Shown piece after piece: positions 12,955 to 16,986 of a stretch of DNA of 16,986 nucleotides (positions are counted from its first letter, which is position 1; the number at the start of each line of letters is the position of its first letter). The DNA comes from Ignavibacteria bacterium UBA5771 (GTDB lineage: Bacteria; Bacteroidota; Ignavibacteria; Kapaibacteriales; UBA2268), in NCBI GenBank assembly GCA_002418685.1, contig DIEP01000122.1:1-16986 (forward strand), in the 5' to 3' direction. The notes below the pieces were generated by a model. It was not told the DNA's origin, made no database searches, and saw only the letters and a program-made list of their open reading frames with translations. Made by a program: the position numbers and the translations under genes.

Positions 12955-15258
12955 TCAATTTTTTTGTTTCACAATAACTTGAACTGTTCGGCAATAGAAC
13001 CTACCTTCAGGAGTAGTATTATCATAAATCAAATCTTGCTCGCCAACTCCAAATGCATCCGCATTTTTATTTTTCAATATGCTCGCAGTTGATTTTGCTC
13101 TTTCATCAGAAAGTTTTTTGTTATAATCATCATTTCCAATTCTATCAGTATGCCCGATAACTTGGACTGATGCGTCGTCTCTTATATCACTATCAATAAA
13201 TTCTGCGATTCTCTTATTTGTTGGATTCAAATCAGATCTATTGAAATCGAATAATATTAAATTATAAATATTGATGCTTGAATCTTTGCGTTCGATTTTT
13301 ATTGGTACTTTCACTATGTCAGATACAGCATTTTCTTCTGCATTTTCTACTCTCATATATGCCTGCAAGTCCCGATTCAATTTGGATTTCAAGTATTCAT
13401 TATTTGAAAAATTAATATTTAATTGATTTGGAGGTTCATTCTCACCATTAAAATAGGCAATATTTTCAGTGCTGGAATTAGCGACAACTTCCCACCCTTT
13501 AATTGCACTTTCGCTTTGCACACTATTACGAATTACTACATTCCCAGGTGAAACAAATCGCAAAGTATCTTCGATCACAATTGGTGCAATCACATCCCAA
13601 CTATCTGAGGAAATTTCAACTCGGCGATTTTCTACAATTCCATCGGGATCTTTTTGATTGGATGCTTTTTCGGGGAGATTCCTAATTACTGTTTTAATTC
13701 GCGTCGGATCAACTCCCCAGATATTAACAAGATAATCCTGCACAATTTTCGCTCTTTGTGTGGATAATTTCTTATTATTTCTCTCCTTGCCTTGATGAGA
13801 ATTGCAGCCCGTTAAGGTTATTTTGGCATCTTTAAATTCGTTAAGTCTCTGGCCTAATATATTTAACACATAATAATATGATTCAAGCGAACTTCTTCCA
13901 AGCAAATCTTTCATAGAAAATTTCTGAGCTTGGTCAGGCGTAAACTGCACATATCGCTGAGGTATAGTTGAGGAATTCTCATCAAAGAATACATAAGTCA
14001 AAAAAGGTCGCAATTGGCGAGAACGATATGATTCTATGACAAGCGTATCAATATGGGTCCCATCTTCTCTTGTGAAATCCAATTTGATACTTATTGGCTT
14101 GATTAACTTAGAAATAAATGGTGCATTAATCTCTTGTAAGGGCTTTTCTTTGAAATAAGAAATGAATGGTTCTTCGATAATTTCTTTTTTGGGAGTTATT
14201 ATGTCTTCCTTCAACTTAACTTTTTCGCCCGTATCCCAAAACCAAAGCGAAACGCCAGCGGATAATTGCGGTTGTGAGGCATAAGCAAAGTCAGCGTGAA
14301 GCTCAGCAATACCAAATCGAGCAGAAATTCCACCGACTATCTTATAATTAGAAAATGTACTTAATTTCACATCTAAAGGTAGCCCTAATCGAACTTCTTC
14401 ATAAGGATTATTGACAATTTCGTTCAAATTAGATGATTTGCGAACTGCATGGACAGTCCCGGTTAAATTCTCATACTGAGCGCCCAAATAAAATCCAATT
14501 CCTGATGAATAAACTCCTGAAAAACTTGGACCAAATGAATAAGATTGCACGTCAATTCCCGGACTTCGCGATACTGAATGATATGCGCCGTGCAAAGATA
14601 TGGAATATGGAGAAAGTGGGTCTTCAAAAAGATTGAATAATTTATTAATATTTTGATTTAATGCAATTGCGTAGTAAGTTGTCGAAACCTTGGATATAGG
14701 GTAAGTAAAGAAGCGAAACCTCAATTGTGTCCGAGTTGGGAACCCCACAAAAAATTGGACAGCAGGCAAACCCGACATAAATGAAATATTATTTCCCTCT
14801 ACATAAGCCACAGATTTATAAAAAGAATCGGGTGCAACAGGATTTTGAGGAGCAGCAAAAATCGGAGTGGACTTTCCACCATAAAGTGTGGGTTGAGAAA
14901 CTGTTCCTTTCGAGTTCATTATAATTTCCTGATTACGCTTCTCTGCGGTTATTACGAGGTTCGTATTTCCGAAGCCTGATGGAATCTCAGCATCGAATGA
15001 TTTTTGTGAACCTGGAATAAACATACCAACAGCAGAAATGTCAAGCCCAAAGCTCCATCCATTTGTATAATTACCAACTGTGTAAAGATTACTGTTGAAG
15101 CTTTGGCTAATCGTTGTAACTAATGGTTTGGCATATCCTGAAAGATTTTTAGAAGTGAATATCCCAAATTCCCTACCAATCTCAAGTTCATTTTGCGATA
15201 AAAGAACATTGGAAGTGTAAATTATGATCAGCAAAAAAGGAATAATAATTTTTTTCAT
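12955..15258 (-). CDS. OmpA-family outer-membrane protein with two OmpA C-terminal domains
   Basis: A 767-aa envelope protein. The signal peptide is about residues 1-21 (MKKIIIPFLLIIIYTSNVLLSQ). Residues of about 25-340 are beta-rich with repeated aromatic/Gly strands and are likely the membrane barrel. A Lys/Glu/Pro linker follows (DIITPKKEIIEEP). The first OmpA-like domain (about 405-560) has FFDENSSTIP and GCNSHQGKER...LSTQRA; the peptidoglycan-binding Asp position is Ser487, while Arg502 is kept. A beta domain of about 100 residues precedes the second OmpA domain (666-767), which has LFDFNRSDLNPTNKR and GHTDRIG...LSDERA with Asp705 and Arg720 at the canonical spacing of 15. It should anchor the outer membrane to peptidoglycan. 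AAAAGG lies 6 nt before the ATG, and a promoter-like element is just upstream. It is transcribed with the lipoprotein gene. Confidence 0.92.
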   Translation of the reverse strand: MKKIIIPFLLIIIYTSNVLLSQNELEIGREFGIFTSKNLSGYAKPLVTTISQSFNSNLYTVGNYTNGWSFGLDISAVGMFIPGSQKSFDAEIPSGFGNTNLVITAEKRNQEIIMNSKGTVSQPTLYGGKSTPIFAAPQNPVAPDSFYKSVAYVEGNNISFMSGLPAVQFFVGFPTRTQLRFRFFTYPISKVSTTYYAIALNQNINKLFNLFEDPLSPYSISLHGAYHSVSRSPGIDVQSYSFGPSFSGVYSSGIGFYLGAQYENLTGTVHAVRKSSNLNEIVNNPYEEVRLGLPLDVKLSTFSNYKIVGGISARFGIAELHADFAYASQPQLSAGVSLWFWDTGEKVKLKEDIITPKKEIIEEPFISYFKEKPLQEINAPFISKLIKPISIKLDFTREDGTHIDTLVIESYRSRQLRPFLTYVFFDENSSTIPQRYVQFTPDQAQKFSMKDLLGRSSLESYYYVLNILGQRLNEFKDAKITLTGCNSHQGKERNNKKLSTQRAKIVQDYLVNIWGVDPTRIKTVIRNLPEKASNQKDPDGIVENRRVEISSDSWDVIAPIVIEDTLRFVSPGNVVIRNSVQSESAIKGWEVVANSSTENIAYFNGENEPPNQLNINFSNNEYLKSKLNRDLQAYMRVENAEENAVSDIVKVPIKIERKDSSINIYNLILFDFNRSDLNPTNKRIAEFIDSDIRDDASVQVIGHTDRIGNDDYNKKLSDERAKSTASILKNKNADAFGVGEQDLIYDNTTPEGRFYCRTVQVIVKQKN

Positions 15259-15280
15259 TATAAGCCTTTTAATTATGTTA

Positions 15281-15312
15281 CAAAAATAATCAAAAAAAAT
15301 TATAATATCAAA
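15281..15312 (-). promoter_or_regulatory. Bacteroidota-type promoter candidate for the OmpA-lipoprotein operon
   Basis: On the minus strand, TTTG (15312-15309) is followed by a 20-nt spacer and TATTTTTG (15288-15281), matching the Bacteroidota -33/-7 pattern TTTG...TAnnTTTG. The -7 box ends 22 bp before ATG 15258, leaving a short leader with AAAAGG at 15265-15270. The whole gap is A/T-rich, so chance matches are easy. Confidence 0.4.
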
Positions 15313-15327
15313 AAATTTTTAATATAA

Positions 15328-15909
15328 TTATGCTTTTTCTAGTGCAAATTCTTTTCCTTTTTGCATTGCTTTTAAATTCAATTCAATAATTTTTTCCCCT
15401 TTTCTGCCAAAAATTGTTCGGATGCTATTTTCCAATATCTCATAATCTATGCCAATATATGGAGATGCTGCGCCAAGAAGTACCATATTTGTTGCTTTGG
15501 AATTGCCCAGCTTCCGAGCAATTTCATCAGCGTTAATTATTAATGCATTCTTATAATTATTCAAACTTGCAAGAACTAGGTTCGCATCGGGATAATTGGG
15601 CATGTTTACAAATGGATTATCGTTCGATATAATCCATCCCTCAGGAGATAGGTAATTAACATACCGTAATGTTTCGAGTGGTTCCATACTAATTATCAAG
15701 TCCGCTTCACCTTCGGGAATTAAATCAGAATGAATCGGTTTATCAGAAATACGGAAATTTGAAACGACTTCCCCACCTCGCTGGCTCATTCCGTGAACTT
15801 CGTTTTGCTTGAAAAATAATCCTGCTTCAATTGCAGCAAATCCAATCGCAGAAGCAATTGAGATAATTCCCTGTCCGCCAACACCTGCAATTATAATATC
15901 TCTTTTCAT
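15328..15909 (-). CDS. iorB: Indolepyruvate:ferredoxin oxidoreductase, beta subunit
   Basis: The gamma-type subunit of a 2-oxoacid:ferredoxin oxidoreductase that oxidatively decarboxylates aryl pyruvates such as indolepyruvate to the acyl-CoA, reducing ferredoxin; the enzyme can also work in the reductive direction. It is full length at 193 aa. IAGVGGQGIISIASAIG near residue 7 is the conserved glycine-rich start, and QNEVHGMSQRGGEVVSNFRIS near 36 is diagnostic for IorB-like subunits. SPYIGIDYEILENSIRTIFG near the C terminus also fits. It lies 13 bp after iorA, with AGGA about 11 nt upstream of the ATG. The active-site TPP domain is on IorA. Substrate specificity (indolepyruvate versus phenylpyruvate) is inferred from family only. 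Confidence 0.93.
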   Translation of the reverse strand: MKRDIIIAGVGGQGIISIASAIGFAAIEAGLFFKQNEVHGMSQRGGEVVSNFRISDKPIHSDLIPEGEADLIISMEPLETLRYVNYLSPEGWIISNDNPFVNMPNYPDANLVLASLNNYKNALIINADEIARKLGNSKATNMVLLGAASPYIGIDYEILENSIRTIFGRKGEKIIELNLKAMQKGKEFALEKA

Positions 15910-15922
15910 AATATTTTCATTC

Positions 15923-16986
15923 CTATAAAGTTTGTAATTCTAATTCTTTCTTCATTTCTCGAATGTCGTCAATCGCGACAATACATTCCCGCCGAGAAAT
16001 AATTACACTGACATCTTCATACGCTATTTCATTTTTGATAATATCCACATTTTCTTTATGAGTGCGCCTTCTTGGATCTATGATATGAACGTGGTTGGGA
16101 TGAACACCCAATCCCATCACAATCTGCTCTAATTTGCCAAGAGCAAGTGAACGTTGCCCGCCTGTCATTCCCGTGATTTCATTATCTAATATAGCGATTA
16201 CAACATTAGAATGATACGTTACGCAATCGAGCAGTCCTGTGATTCCTGAATGTGTAAACGTTGAATCGCCAATAACTGCAATAGCAGGATGGACGCCGGC
16301 ATCCGCAAGCCCTTTTGCCATTGTGATTGAGGCTCCCATATCAACGCATGAATTTATCGATTCAAATGGTGGCAATGCTCCAAGAGTATAACATCCAATA
16401 TCTGACATAACATGCCCCTTTGGATATCCTTGCAATGCTTCATTCAAAGCATTATATGTGTCAATATGAGCGCATCCTGGACATAATTCGGGGGGACGTG
16501 TTGCAACAAACTCGGGCACCTGATTTAATTTTTTGGATGGTAAATTCAATGCCTTTGCAACGATTGTCGGATTGAGTTCGCCTGCTCTAGGCAAATAACC
16601 ATCTAACCTCCCATGAATAGGCATCATAAGCTCGAAAACGCCCCATAGCTTTTCTTCTATCAATGGATAACCGTCTTCAAGGACAAGTATTTCGTCACAT
16701 TTTTCAGCAAATTCACGAATAAGTTTCTTAGGTAAGGGATATTGTCCAATTTTTAGAACGGGGTATTGCAAATTATGCTTTTCATAATTTTCCATTAAAT
16801 AATTATAGGAAATCCCTGCTGCAATTATTCCAAGCGATTTATCTGCACCTTCAATTATAAAATTAAAAATCGAATTTTCTGATTCTTCTTCAAAAGATTT
16901 CTGTTTTGCTAAAAGGGTTTGATAACGTTTTCGAGCAATTGCGGGAAGCAGAACAAATTGGCGAGTATCCTCAGGGATATGCACAG
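15923..16986 (-). CDS. iorA: Indolepyruvate:ferredoxin oxidoreductase, alpha subunit (3' part only)
   Basis: Only the C-terminal ~354 codons are in the window; the 5' part lies beyond the right edge, and the GTG at 16984 is internal. The fragment starts in the middle domains (QFVLLPAIARKRYQTLLAKQ matches the IorA segment before the TPP domain) and continues with ELCPGCAHIDTYNAL, HVMSDIGCYTLGALPPF, and the thiamine-pyrophosphate motif GDSTFTHSGIT...ILDNEITGMTGGQ. The protein ends shortly after VSVIISRRECIV, with EMKKELELQTL. Many IorA proteins continue from there into a domain with two [4Fe-4S] clusters; none is encoded here, and only 13 bp separate the stop from iorB. Electrons must therefore pass to ferredoxin by another route, or this is the short IorA variant. 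It is co-transcribed with iorB. Confidence 0.93.
   Translation of the reverse strand, partial: VHIPEDTRQFVLLPAIARKRYQTLLAKQKSFEEESENSIFNFIIEGADKSLGIIAAGISYNYLMENYEKHNLQYPVLKIGQYPLPKKLIREFAEKCDEILVLEDGYPLIEEKLWGVFELMMPIHGRLDGYLPRAGELNPTIVAKALNLPSKKLNQVPEFVATRPPELCPGCAHIDTYNALNEALQGYPKGHVMSDIGCYTLGALPPFESINSCVDMGASITMAKGLADAGVHPAIAVIGDSTFTHSGITGLLDCVTYHSNVVIAILDNEITGMTGGQRSLALGKLEQIVMGLGVHPNHVHIIDPRRRTHKENVDIIKNEIAYEDVSVIISRRECIVAIDDIREMKKELELQTL

Noticed and set aside
15298..15329. Terminator after iorB
   Set aside because: The arms AATTATA/TATAATT are entirely A/T with mismatches inside. The T8 run is expected in such AT-rich DNA, so it is not strong enough to list.

Overview
The window is AT-rich bacterial chromosomal DNA. 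It fits the Bacteroidota/Chlorobiota (FCB) side of the tree, possibly an Ignavibacteria- or Kapabacteria-like lineage. The reasons are the gene content (secreted S9 peptidase, OmpA-type outer-membrane proteins, a NarI-like/HdrD-like electron-transfer protein, indolepyruvate oxidoreductase) and a promoter-like TTTG-N20-TAnnTTTG element. Shine-Dalgarno sites are patchy: clear before some genes (AAGGAG at 10302) and weak before others. The taxonomic call is inference. I see no tRNA, rRNA, CRISPR array, transposase or phage gene.

Layout. Positions 1-492 are non-coding and hold several palindromic repeat families, mainly C-rich/G-rich hairpins with CCCCTCTT/AAGAGGGG arms. A PHP-domain phosphoesterase follows on the + strand (493-1374), and its 3' end overlaps trmD on the - strand by 45 bp. 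rimM and trmD form a two-gene - strand operon (2567-1330). Divergent from it is a tightly packed + strand operon of six genes (2625-12286): secreted S9 peptidase, orphan MalK/UgpC-type ABC ATPase, NarI-like/HdrD-like Fe-S oxidoreductase, dnaX, bcp peroxiredoxin, and a tatD reading frame. Gaps in this operon are at most 10 bp and several genes overlap. Convergent to it on the - strand is an OmpA-family protein with two OmpA domains followed by a lipoprotein (15258-12289). The window ends with iorB and the 3' part of iorA (- strand, running off the right edge).

The most unusual object is the last gene of the + operon. An apparently complete, catalytically intact TatD hydrolase (about 253 residues) continues in frame, without a stop codon, into a signal peptide and a beta-rich envelope-type protein of about 230 residues. 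The last TatD helix doubles as the n-region of the signal peptide, and an in-frame ATG sits exactly where the secreted protein would start. It is either a true fusion or a same-frame nested gene. A folded cytosolic hydrolase in front of a Sec signal makes little sense for export, so internal initiation is the simplest reading.

Other points of interest are an OmpA domain that has lost its peptidoglycan-binding Asp, an IorA without the usual C-terminal ferredoxin domain, a perfect operator-like palindrome between rimM and the peptidase operon, and the orphan ABC ATPase coupled to a membrane redox protein. Overall the window is mostly housekeeping and envelope functions. I do not see a defence system or other obvious accessory island.
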